Of a DNA stretch of 64,000 nt, positions 56,938 through 64,000 are shown in pieces. How positions within the stretch are numbered: position 1 is the stretch's first letter; each line of letters opens with the position of its first letter. Both the position numbers and the translations under genes were made by a program. The notes below the pieces were generated by a model. The model did not search any database. It saw nothing but the letters and a program-made list of their open reading frames with translations, and was not told the origin of the DNA. Origin of the DNA: Pigmentiphaga sp. NML030171 (GTDB lineage: Bacteria; Pseudomonadota; Gammaproteobacteria; Burkholderiales; Burkholderiaceae_B); contig NZ_NINX01000043.1 in the NCBI RefSeq assembly GCF_002188635.1, positions 82,307 through 146,306 on the forward strand, given 5' to 3'.

Positions 56938-57384
56938 ATGATTGCCGATTTCATTCTCGCGTGGATGCACCATCTCTGTTTCCTGGGCATGGCCGCGGCA
57001 CTGGCCATGCAATGGACGCTCCTCAACCCTGCCCGTCCGAGCATCCCCCTGGCCCTGCTCGGCAGGACCGACGCCTGGTACGGCAGCCTGGCCATGCTGA
57101 TCCTGGCCATCGGCGCGGCACGCGTCGCCTGGGCCCCCAAGGGCGCGGCCTTCTACCTGGACAACCCCGTCTTCTGGGCCAAGATCGCGGTCTTCCTGGC
57201 CGTCGGCGCCATCTCGGCCCTGCCCACCATCAACTACCTGCGCTGGCGCCAGCAAGCCCGCCACGACGCGGACTTCCAGCCAGCAGCCGCCGACGTAAGC
57301 AAAGTCCGCAAGGCCATCCGCCTCCAGTTCCTGGGCTGGCTAGCCCTCCCCATCCTGGCCGCCGCCATGGCTCGGGGGGTTTAA
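56938..57384 (+). CDS. DUF2214-family membrane protein
   Basis: 148 residues from MIADFILAWMHHLCFLGMAA (ATG 56938). Four membrane segments, with paired histidines in the first (WMHHLCFLG), then GAARVAWAPKGAAFYLDNPVFWAKIAVF and LPTINYLRWRQQA. This pattern is that of DUF2214 integral membrane proteins; role unknown, possibly haem-linked through the His residues. A repeat begins at the stop codon. Presumed target of the divergent TetR regulator. Confidence 0.85.
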   Translation: MIADFILAWMHHLCFLGMAAALAMQWTLLNPARPSIPLALLGRTDAWYGSLAMLILAIGAARVAWAPKGAAFYLDNPVFWAKIAVFLAVGAISALPTINYLRWRQQARHDADFQPAAADVSKVRKAIRLQFLGWLALPILAAAMARGV

Positions 57385-57541
57385 CCCCCCCTACGCGCGC
57401 TTCGCGCGCCCGGCATGGTGAGCCCCCAGCCGCTACGCGGCAGCCCCCCGAGGGGGCGGGGACCCGCCTTGGGGCGGCCCGGCGCCGGGTCCCGGGGCGA
57501 TGCGAGTGAACCGGCAAAGCCGGTCCACCGCATCCTGGGGT
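57384..57541. repeat. Dispersed GC-rich repeat, left arm (expanded)
   Basis: CCCCCCTACGCGCGCTTCGCG, an inserted GC-rich stretch (57412-57495), then GCGATGCGAGTGAACCGGC, AAAGCCGGTCCACCGCATCC. It starts on the DUF2214 stop codon. The core with a palindrome (57594) follows and the inverted arm is at 57649; together they fill the 343-base gap. Confidence 0.8.
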
Positions 57542-57593
57542 ACCAACAGGCTGGCGGAGGACAGGCGTTCTTGCCTCTTGTCAGCACAAATGC

Positions 57594-57625
57594 GAACGGC
57601 CTTGCATCATGATGCAAGGCCGTTC
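57594..57625. repeat. Perfect 32-base palindrome
   Basis: The arm GAACGGCCTTGCATCA (57594-57609) is followed at once by its exact reverse complement, TGATGCAAGGCCGTTC (57610-57625). As RNA it folds into a long hairpin with minimal loop, between the convergent DUF2214 and Bug genes, but with no T run after it. A structural stop or protein-binding site. Confidence 0.8.
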
Positions 57626-57648
57626 CCGTATTCGCGGTCGTCCCAGAC

Positions 57649-57727
57649 CCAGGGCACAGCGGATCCGGCTCTGCCGGTCCGCCAGTGCCGCCCCCTGGGG
57701 GGCGCGCGAAGCGCGTAGGGGGGGGCC
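57649..57727. repeat. Dispersed GC-rich repeat, inverted arm
   Basis: CCAGGGCACAGCGGATCCGGC, GGTCCGCCAGTGCCGCCCCC, GGGGCGCGCGAAGCGCGTAG, then GGGGGGGG. It ends at the Bug stop codon (57728). Confidence 0.85.
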
Positions 57728-58714
57728 CTACTCCAATTTGATGTTTTGCTTCTTCACGACTTCCTTCGCCTTGTTCAGTTCCTTCTCGATCTCGGTGCGG
57801 AACTCGGCGGGCGTGTTGCCGACGGCGGCGGCGCCCTGCTTGGCCAGGGTGTCCTTCACCTGCGGATCGGACAGCACCTTCACCGCAGCGTCGCGCAGCT
57901 TGTTGATGATGTCGGCGGGCGTACCGGCGGGAGCCAGCAGGCCGTACCAGGCCGGGTCGTTCATCAGCGGCAGGCCGAGTTCCTTGAACGTGGGCACGTC
58001 GGGCAGGCCATCCACCCGCTTGTCCCACGCGACCGCCAGTGCCTTGAGCTTGCCGGCCTGGATGTTGGGCATGGACGAAGGCAGGTTGTCGAACAGCATC
58101 TGCACCTGGCCGCCCACCACGTCGGCGATGGCCGGTCCCGAACCGCGATAGGGAATGTGGACGATCTTGGCGCCCGTGCCCAGCTGGAAGAGTTCACCCA
58201 GGAAGTGATTGATGCTGCAAGTGCCCGAGGTGGCGAACGAGAACTTGCCGGGCTCTTTCTTGGCCAGTTCCAGGAACGACTTGAAGTCGTTGGCCGGGAC
58301 CTTGGGATTGACGGCCAGCACGTTGGCCGTGTGGGCGAAGTTGGTGACCGGCTGGAAGTCCTTGAGCGGGTCGTAGCCCAGCTTGGGGTTGCAGGCAGGG
58401 TTGATGGCCATCGTCGAGACGGTGGCGATGCTCAGGGTATAGCCGTCCGGCGCGGCGCGCGCGGCTTCGCTGGCGCCGATGGCCCCGCCGCCGCCGCCGC
58501 GGTTCTCGATCACGAAGGGCTGGCCGAGTTCGCGGCCCATGCGCTCGCCCACGAGCCGGGCGATGATGTCCGTCGAGCCGCCCGGCGCGAACGGCACGAT
58601 GACGCGTACGGGCTTGTTGGGATAGGACTGGGCGGCGGCCGTGCCAGGCACGGCGAGCATGGCGGCGGAAACGGTCAGCCCCGCCAGCGAAGCGGCGATT
58701 CTTGCTGCTTTCAT
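57728..58714 (-). CDS. Bug/TctC-family periplasmic receptor
   Basis: 328 residues with a signal peptide (MKAARIAASLAGLTVSAAML, cleavage near TAAAQ). Motifs are KPVRVIVPFAPGGSTDIIAR, GQPFVIENRGGGGG, APDGYTLSIAT and IPYRGSGPAIADVVGGQVQ, and a conserved Cys pair (NPACNPKLGY, TSGTCSINHF). Orphan, without tctA/tctB or enzyme neighbours. Confidence 0.93.
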   Translation of the reverse strand: MKAARIAASLAGLTVSAAMLAVPGTAAAQSYPNKPVRVIVPFAPGGSTDIIARLVGERMGRELGQPFVIENRGGGGGAIGASEAARAAPDGYTLSIATVSTMAINPACNPKLGYDPLKDFQPVTNFAHTANVLAVNPKVPANDFKSFLELAKKEPGKFSFATSGTCSINHFLGELFQLGTGAKIVHIPYRGSGPAIADVVGGQVQMLFDNLPSSMPNIQAGKLKALAVAWDKRVDGLPDVPTFKELGLPLMNDPAWYGLLAPAGTPADIINKLRDAAVKVLSDPQVKDTLAKQGAAAVGNTPAEFRTEIEKELNKAKEVVKKQNIKLE

Positions 58715-58883
58715 GCGTACTCCTCTTGTGGATGGTCCTTCACGGAATCGGCCCGTGCCGCAACGATGCGGAGGCGTCTGCGCGCCGGTCTCGATGCTGC
58801 GCGTTTCTAATGCTGTCTTGACCTCATGGGCTCAAGTGGGCCTGGCCAAAAGAATAGCAAACAGGTTTGACACGCTGTACATG

Positions 58884-59999
58884 TCACACCTCTCGTTTTC
58901 CCCGACTCTGGCGCTCCAGCGCCCAGCGCACGTGTTCCCGGACCAGTCCGCTGGGGTGGTCGGCGCGCTCGCGCAGCGCCGCGCGCGCCTGGTCCGAGGC
59001 CGGCGCGTTGCCCAGCGCCACCGCCAGGTTCCGCAGCCAGCGCTCGTAGCCGATGCGGCGGATCGCGCTGCCCTGGGTACGTTCGTCGAAATCCCGCTCG
59101 CTCCAGGCGAACAGGTCCAGCAGCGAAGCCGTGTCCAGTCCATGGCGCGGCTCGAAATCCCCCTCGGCGCAGGCGCGCGCGTATTTGTTCCAGGGACAGG
59201 CGGTCTGGCAGTCGTCGCAGCCGTAGACGCGCGTGCCGATGGCCGGCCGCAGCGCCTCGGGGATGCTGCCCTTGAGCTCGATGGTCAGGTAGGAAATGCA
59301 GCGCCGGGCGTCCACCACGTAGGGCGCCACGATGGCGCCGGTCGGACAGGCGTCGATGCAGCGGCGGCATTGCCCGCAATGCGGCGTCTCCAGGCTGTCT
59401 GCCGGCAGGGGCAGGTCGGTCAGGATCTCGCCCAGGAAGAACCAGCTTCCGTCGCGTGACAGCAACAACGTATGCTTGCCGCGCCACCCCAGGCCGGCCT
59501 TGCGCGCCAGCTCCACTTCCATGACCGGCGCCGAATCGGTGAAGACCCGGTAGCCGAAGGGGCCGACGTGCTCGGCGATGCGGTCGGCCAGCCGTTGCAG
59601 GCGCTGGCGCAGGACCTTGTGGTAGTCGCGGCCCAGGGCATAGGTGGCGACGACCGCCCGGCCGCCGTCCTCGAGGGCCTGGCGCTGGCGCGCCGCCAGC
59701 GCGGGCCCGTCCAGCGGGGCATAGTCCATGCGTACCATGATGGCCGAGCGCGCCCCCGAGACCAATCGGGTCGGATCCTGCCGCAGCGGCAGGTGGCGCT
59801 CCATATAATCCATCTCGCCATGCATGCCCTCGGCCACCCAGGCGGCCAGCCGCCGGCCCGCCTCTTCCAGGTCGAGGTCGGCGAATCCCACCGCGGAAAA
59901 ACCCAGCTCTCGGCCCCAGCCGCGTATGGTCTCGGCCAGCGCGGCCAGGTCGGGGCCGTCGTGGGTGGAAACGGGGGCAAACGGGGGCGACGCTGACAT
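58884..59999 (-). CDS. queG: Epoxyqueuosine reductase QueG
   Basis: 371 residues from MSASPPFAPVSTHDGP (start 59999; ATG 60023 would overlap the tsaE start). Cobalamin- and iron-sulfur-dependent last step of queuosine synthesis. Two 4Fe-4S motifs: CGQCRRCIDACPTGAI and CDDCQTACPWNK. Other signatures are MDYAPL, YALGRDYHKVL, TDSAPVMEVELARKAGLGW and the HEAT-like C-terminus. Divergent from tsaE, a usual pairing in this group. Confidence 0.95.
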   Translation of the reverse strand: MSASPPFAPVSTHDGPDLAALAETIRGWGRELGFSAVGFADLDLEEAGRRLAAWVAEGMHGEMDYMERHLPLRQDPTRLVSGARSAIMVRMDYAPLDGPALAARQRQALEDGGRAVVATYALGRDYHKVLRQRLQRLADRIAEHVGPFGYRVFTDSAPVMEVELARKAGLGWRGKHTLLLSRDGSWFFLGEILTDLPLPADSLETPHCGQCRRCIDACPTGAIVAPYVVDARRCISYLTIELKGSIPEALRPAIGTRVYGCDDCQTACPWNKYARACAEGDFEPRHGLDTASLLDLFAWSERDFDERTQGSAIRRIGYERWLRNLAVALGNAPASDQARAALRERADHPSGLVREHVRWALERQSRGKREV

Positions 60000-60015
60000 A
60001 CTGTCATGGTAGCCC

Positions 60016-60522
60016 ATGCCCATGAACCCTGCCCTTCATCCCGCCATGCCCGACTCCCGCCACGCCCATCTGCCCGACGAATCCGCCACCGAAGCCCTGG
60101 CCGCCCGGATGGCTCCGCTGGTGGCCCACGGAGGCCGCATCCACCTCCACGGCGACCTCGGAGCGGGCAAGACCAGCTTCGCCCGGGCACTGTTGCGCGG
60201 AGTCGGCGTTACAGGTCGAATCAAAAGTCCGACGTTCACGCTAGTTGAACCTTACAAAGTTTCGAACTTATACTGCTATCACTTTGATTTTTATCGTTTT
60301 ACCGATCCACGCGAGTGGATCGACGCCGGATTCCGGGACGCCCTGCGCGATGACGCCCTCGTGCTCATCGAATGGGCGGAACGCGCAGGCGGTGCGCTTC
60401 CGGTCCCGGACCTGGACATCGCGCTGTCTTATGAAGGCGCAGGACGCGGGGTGACGCTCGACGCCCACACCGCAAAAGGGCAGGCATGGCTGAACACACT
60501 TTTTCCCGACACGACGGGCTAG
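60016..60522 (+). CDS. tsaE: tRNA threonylcarbamoyladenosine biosynthesis ATPase TsaE
   Basis: 168 residues; ATGs at 60016, 60022 and 60046 compete, the last giving the more usual short N-terminus. ATPase partner of TsaD/TsaB. Walker A GDLGAGKTSFARALLRG, the SPTFTLVEPY motif, and HFDFYRFTDPREW, LIEWAERAGG. The amidase gene starts 37 bases before its stop, so the two overlap. Confidence 0.94.
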   Translation: MPMNPALHPAMPDSRHAHLPDESATEALAARMAPLVAHGGRIHLHGDLGAGKTSFARALLRGVGVTGRIKSPTFTLVEPYKVSNLYCYHFDFYRFTDPREWIDAGFRDALRDDALVLIEWAERAGGALPVPDLDIALSYEGAGRGVTLDAHTAKGQAWLNTLFPDTTG

Positions 60523-61916
60523 AACCCGACCCCGACCTTCCGGCCGGCACACCGGCCCTGTCCTACGCCCAGGCCCAAGGGGTGCTCGCGCCCCGCGGCG
60601 TCTCGCGCCGCCGGCTGGTGGCCGGCCTGGCCGCCACCCTGGTGGTGCCCCTGGTCCCAACGGCCACCCGGGCCGCCGAACTGGTCGCGGTGCGCCTGTG
60701 GCCCGCCCCCGACTACACCCGGCTCACGCTGGAGCTGGACGCCGAGCTCAAGACCGAGCACTTCGTGCTGGACAATCCGGACCGCGTGGTCCTGGATATC
60801 GAAGGCGTGGAAATGAACGCCGCGCTGCGCGACCTGGTGTCCAAGGTCCGGCCGGACGACCCCTACATCGCCAGCGTACGCGTCGGGCAGAACCGCCCCA
60901 ACGTGGTACGGCTGGTGCTGGACCTGAAGCAGGAAACCATTCCCCAGGTCTTCAGCCTCAAGCCCGTGGGCGAATACAAGCACCGCCTCGTGCTCGACCT
61001 GTATCCGAAGGCGGCCCAGGATCCCCTGGTCGCGCTGGCGAACAAGGGTAGCAGCGACCCGATGGCGCAGATGCTGGACAACCTGCAGTCCGAGCGCGAC
61101 GCCATTCCCGCGCCCGGTACGGGCTCGGCCGCCAACGGCGCACCCATCCCGGAAGCGGTGCCCGAGGCGCCGCCGTCCATCCGCCGGCGCTCCGATCCCG
61201 CGGTCGCGCGCATGATCACCGTCGCGCTGGACCCCGGCCACGGCGGCGAGGACCCCGGCGCCATCGGCCGCGGCGGCACGCGGGAAAAGGACGTCGTGCT
61301 GCGGATCGCCCGCGGGCTCAAGGCCATGATCGACCAGCAGCCCAACATGCGCGCCATGCTGACCCGCGACGGCGACTACTTCGTGCCGCTGCACGTGCGC
61401 GTGGCGAAGGCGCGCCGGGTGCAGGCCGACCTGTTCGTGTCGGTGCACGCCGACGCCTGGATCAAGCCGGATGCGCGCGGCTCGTCGGTGTTCGCGCTGT
61501 CGGAAAGCGGGGCCAGCAGCAGCGCGGCGCGCTGGCTGGCGGCCAAGGAAAATGCTTCCGACCTGATCGGCGGCGTCAACATCGGCTCGCACGACAAGCA
61601 GATCGCCCGGGTGTTGCTGGACCTATCCACCACGGCCCAGATCAACGATTCGCTCAAGCTCGGCCGCGCGGTGCTGGACGAACTGTCCAACATCAACCGC
61701 CTGCACAAGCCGCGGGTCGAGCAGGCCGGCTTCGCCGTGCTGAAGGCGCCCGACATTCCGTCCATCCTGGTCGAGACCGCCTTCATCAGCAATCCGGAAG
61801 AGGAAAAGCGCCTGTCGGACGTGTCCTACCAGAGCAGCATGGCGACCGCCATCATGCAGGGCATCCAGCGCTATTTCGCGAAGAACCCGCCGCTGTCGAA
61901 GAACAAACTGACGTAG
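60486..61916 (+). CDS. amiC: N-acetylmuramoyl-L-alanine amidase AmiC
   Basis: 476 residues. Cleaves septal peptidoglycan during daughter-cell separation. Twin-arginine signal SRRRLVAGLAATLVVPLVP after a 40-residue cytoplasmic lead, so Tat-exported. AMIN domain about 65-175; amidase_3 domain about 240-465 with zinc-site motifs LDPGHGGEDPGAIG, the catalytic glutamate region and VSVHADAW, ending VETAFISNPEEE. Overlaps tsaE by 37 bases, implying translation coupling. A dispersed repeat and terminator follow. Confidence 0.95.
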   Translation: MAEHTFSRHDGLEPDPDLPAGTPALSYAQAQGVLAPRGVSRRRLVAGLAATLVVPLVPTATRAAELVAVRLWPAPDYTRLTLELDAELKTEHFVLDNPDRVVLDIEGVEMNAALRDLVSKVRPDDPYIASVRVGQNRPNVVRLVLDLKQETIPQVFSLKPVGEYKHRLVLDLYPKAAQDPLVALANKGSSDPMAQMLDNLQSERDAIPAPGTGSAANGAPIPEAVPEAPPSIRRRSDPAVARMITVALDPGHGGEDPGAIGRGGTREKDVVLRIARGLKAMIDQQPNMRAMLTRDGDYFVPLHVRVAKARRVQADLFVSVHADAWIKPDARGSSVFALSESGASSSAARWLAAKENASDLIGGVNIGSHDKQIARVLLDLSTTAQINDSLKLGRAVLDELSNINRLHKPRVEQAGFAVLKAPDIPSILVETAFISNPEEEKRLSDVSYQSSMATAIMQGIQRYFAKNPPLSKNKLT

Positions 61917-61920
61917 GGGT

Positions 61921-61997
61921 CCCCCCCTACGCGCTTCGCGCGCCCCCCAGGGGGCGGCGCTGTCGGACCGGCGGAGCCGGATCCGCGGCGCCCTGGC
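61921..61997. repeat. Dispersed GC-rich repeat, single copy
   Basis: CCCCCCCTACGCGCTTCGCG, CCCCCCAGGGGGCGGCGC, GGACCGGCGGAGCCGGATCC, GCGGCGCCCTGG. Starts four bases after the amiC stop, with no inverted partner. Confidence 0.85.
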
Positions 61998-62035
61998 AAC
62001 CTACCGGTTGGTGGAGGGGTGGGGGCTTTACAAAA

Positions 62036-62066
62036 AAACGGCCTCACACGAGGCCGTTTCGTTTTT
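62036..62066. terminator. Bidirectional intrinsic terminator between amiC and the DedA gene
   Basis: AAACGGCCTC / GAGGCCGTTT, a 10-bp perfect stem with loop ACAC, followed by CGTTTTT; preceded by A7, giving T7 on the opposite strand. Serves both convergent genes. Confidence 0.92.
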
Positions 62067-62710
62067 CAGGCGCGTTTCGATCGCAGCCCGCCTATCAACT
62101 TCCATAGGCCGCCCAGTACGACCGGGACGATGGCGGCGGCCAGGCCTATCAGGACGATGGTGTTCAGGTGTTCGCGCACCAGGGGCAGGTTGCCGAAGAA
62201 GTAGCCGGCCAGGACGAGCAGGAGCACCCACAGCAGCGCGCCGATGACGTTGAAGAACTGGAAGCGGGCGACGGTCATGTAGCCGACGCCGGCGACGAAG
62301 GGAGCGAAGGTCCGGACCACGGGCAGGAAGCGGGCGATGATCAGGGTCTTGCCGCCGTGCTTCTCGTAGAAGGCGTGGGTCTTGATCAGCGCCGCGCGGT
62401 CCAGGAAGCGGATGTTCTGCGAGAAGACGCGGGGGCCGATGTAGCGGCCGACGTAGTAGTTGACGGTGTTGCCCGAGACCGCCGCGATCAGTAGCAGCAC
62501 GATCAGCAGCCCGGGGTGCATGCTGCCGGTGGCGGCGAAGGCGCCGGCGATGAACAGCAGCGAGTCGCCAGGCAGGAAGGGCAGGACGACCAGACCGGTC
62601 TCGGCGAAGACGATCAGGAACAGGATAAGGTAGATCCAGGCGCCATATTGCGCGACCCATACGCCCAGGGTCTGGTCGATATGGATCAACATCTGAAGGA
62701 ATTCGAGCAT
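62066..62710 (-). CDS. DedA-family membrane protein
   Basis: 214 residues starting MLEFLQMLIHIDQTLGVWVA. Four to five membrane segments; the DedA/SNARE-associated domain has FAETGLVVLPFLPGDSLLFIAG, the glycine-bearing GNTVNYYVGRYIGPR and the key arginine region ARFLPVVRTFAPFVAGVGYM. Members move polyprenyl-phosphate or phospholipid carriers across the membrane, or support pH homeostasis. Divergent from mutL. Confidence 0.92.
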   Translation of the reverse strand: MLEFLQMLIHIDQTLGVWVAQYGAWIYLILFLIVFAETGLVVLPFLPGDSLLFIAGAFAATGSMHPGLLIVLLLIAAVSGNTVNYYVGRYIGPRVFSQNIRFLDRAALIKTHAFYEKHGGKTLIIARFLPVVRTFAPFVAGVGYMTVARFQFFNVIGALLWVLLLVLAGYFFGNLPLVREHLNTIVLIGLAAAIVPVVLGGLWKLIGGLRSKRA

Positions 62711-62833
62711 GGGAAACCGGCGGTGAGGGACGAGAGAAAAGGCGAGCGGGCACTATAGCCGACGCACGCGTTTCCGCGCATGTCAAAGCATGACAGGATC
62801 CCTGCGCCCGGGAGGGGCCACTATAATCCGCCC

Positions 62834-64000
62834 ATGTCCGAACGTCGCCCCATCGCCCAGCTTCCCGACCTCCTGATCAGCCAGATCGCGGCGGGTGAAG
62901 TCATCGAGCGCCCTGCCTCGGTCCTGAAGGAATTGATGGAGAACGCCATCGACGCCGGCGCGCGCGCGATCGACGTGCGACTCGAGGGTGGCGGCATCCG
63001 GCGGATCGCCGTCAGCGACGACGGCGGCGGCATTCCTCCCGACGAACTGCCGCTGGCCGTGGCCCGCCATGCCACCAGCAAGATCCGGTCGCTGAACGAG
63101 CTCGAATCGGTGGCCTCGATGGGATTCCGCGGCGAGGCGCTGGCCTCGATCGCCTCCGTTGCCCGGCTCACCCTGATTTCACGCACGGCCAGCGCGGACC
63201 ATGCCTGGCAATGGGAAGACGGGCAGGTTTCCCCGGCCTCCGGCCCTCCGGGCACGACGGTGGACGTGCGCCAGTTGTTCGACCTGGTGCCGGCCAGGCG
63301 CAAGTTCCTGAAATCGGAAGCGACGGAATTCGGCCATTGCGTGGAGGCGTTCCAGCGCATCGCGCTCGCGCACTGCCATATCGCCTTCCGCCTGTTCCAC
63401 CACGACCGTGCCTACCAGCAGCACCTGCCCGCCGACCCGGTGCGCCGCATCCATGACGTGCTGGGCGCGGAGTTCGGCCAGGGCGGCCTGCCGGTGCAGG
63501 CCGACGCCGGCGCGATCCGCCTGCGCGGCGTCGTCTCGCGCCCCACCGCCTCGCGCGCCCGCGCCGACCGCCAGTACCTGTACGTCAACGGCCGCTTCGT
63601 GCGCGACCGCACGGTCAGCCACGCCATGCGCGCCTCCTATGCGGACGTGCTGCACGGCGACCGCCAGCCGGCCTACGTGCTGTTCCTGGACCTGGACCCC
63701 GCTGCGGTGGACGTCAACGTCCATCCGGCCAAGCACGAGGTGCGCTTCCGCGAAAGCGGCGCGGTGCACCGCTTCGTGACGCAGATCATTGGCCAGACCC
63801 TGGCTCACGCCGCCGGCGCCGCGCCCGGCATGGACACGGCCGCCGAGGCGCCGCCGTCCGAGGCGGTCCTGGCCGGCGGCATGCCCGCCCCGGCCGTTCC
63901 CCATGCCATCGGCCCGGGCGCCGCGCCGGTACCCTCCTCGTCCGAGCCGGCCTTCGCGCGCCCCGTGGCGCCCGCGCTGGCCTCGTCCTCGCAATTGCCG
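62834..64000 (+). CDS. mutL: DNA mismatch repair protein MutL (3' end outside the window)
   Basis: 389 codons to the window edge, starting [24 protein letters not shown] ATPase motifs are [25 protein letters not shown], and [14 protein letters not shown]; the linker becomes Ala/Pro-rich after about residue 335. Mediates signalling from MutS to downstream repair enzymes. TATAAT at 62822-62827 is only six bases before the ATG. Confidence 0.96.
   Translation, partial: MSERRPIAQLPDLLISQIAAGEVIERPASVLKELMENAIDAGARAIDVRLEGGGIRRIAVSDDGGGIPPDELPLAVARHATSKIRSLNELESVASMGFRGEALASIASVARLTLISRTASADHAWQWEDGQVSPASGPPGTTVDVRQLFDLVPARRKFLKSEATEFGHCVEAFQRIALAHCHIAFRLFHHDRAYQQHLPADPVRRIHDVLGAEFGQGGLPVQADAGAIRLRGVVSRPTASRARADRQYLYVNGRFVRDRTVSHAMRASYADVLHGDRQPAYVLFLDLDPAAVDVNVHPAKHEVRFRESGAVHRFVTQIIGQTLAHAAGAAPGMDTAAEAPPSEAVLAGGMPAPAVPHAIGPGAAPVPSSSEPAFARPVAPALASSSQLP

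Overview
The window is high-GC, gene-dense chromosomal DNA from a beta-proteobacterium, most likely Bordetella, Achromobacter or a close Alcaligenaceae relative (Burkholderiales). The main clues are seven Bug/TctC-type periplasmic receptors plus two tctA/tctB pairs in 64 kb, a prpR/prpBCD propionate locus, the rpsU-yqeY-dnaG-rpoD operon beside tsaD, and a tsaE-amiC-mutL block. No complete mobile element, rRNA or CRISPR array is present. Nothing in the window fixes the species.

Layout. 1-5.9 kb: folE (cut by the window edge), murI, a guanidine exporter (sugE/gdx) behind a guanidine-II riboswitch, gdhA, an AI-2E-family permease and a DUF4105 protein. 6-9.5 kb: a catabolic cluster of Bug receptor, MmgE/PrpD-family protein and enolase-superfamily enzyme, meeting a stand-alone second EF-G. 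11.8-24.6 kb: a PrpF-like isomerase, a tctCBA tripartite tricarboxylate transporter, small membrane proteins, Bug receptors, an alpha/beta hydrolase, a split chromate transporter, a Tat-exported class A beta-lactamase, and a Bug receptor followed by a DszB-like sulfinate desulfinase homologue. 24.6-30.5 kb (minus strand): a six-gene unit of TauD-type dioxygenase, TctC, FMN 2-hydroxy-acid oxidase, TctB, TctA and PanE-like reductase. 30.7-36.8 kb: an MFS exporter, a GntR/UTRA regulator with a clear operator-promoter, a Bug receptor, a DUF1028 protein and a GGDEF-EAL protein.

36.8-38.35 kb is a decayed integrated element next to a CAU tRNA: a DUF4287 remnant, a small CxCxxC protein, a BrnT/BrnA toxin-antitoxin pair with its promoter-operator, and a fragment of a tyrosine integrase. 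38.4-44.4 kb holds prpD, prpC and prpB, driven from a near-perfect sigma-54 promoter opposite the sigma-54 activator prpR. 44.4-46.7 kb is gcdH with a divergent LysR regulator. 47-57.4 kb is the core block rpoD, dnaG, yqeY, rpsU // tsaD, plsY, ybaK, xerD, a TetR regulator and a DUF2214 membrane protein. 57.7-64 kb carries a Bug receptor, queG, tsaE, amiC, a DedA protein and the start of mutL.

A GC-rich dispersed repeat recurs about eleven times between genes. It occurs singly or as inverted pairs around a short core. It provides 3' ends and even C-terminal residues for several genes, and it lies inside the prp operon. The strongest leads are the DszB-like enzyme with all three catalytic residues kept, the riboswitch, this repeat family, the GntR operator and the tRNA-linked remnant island.
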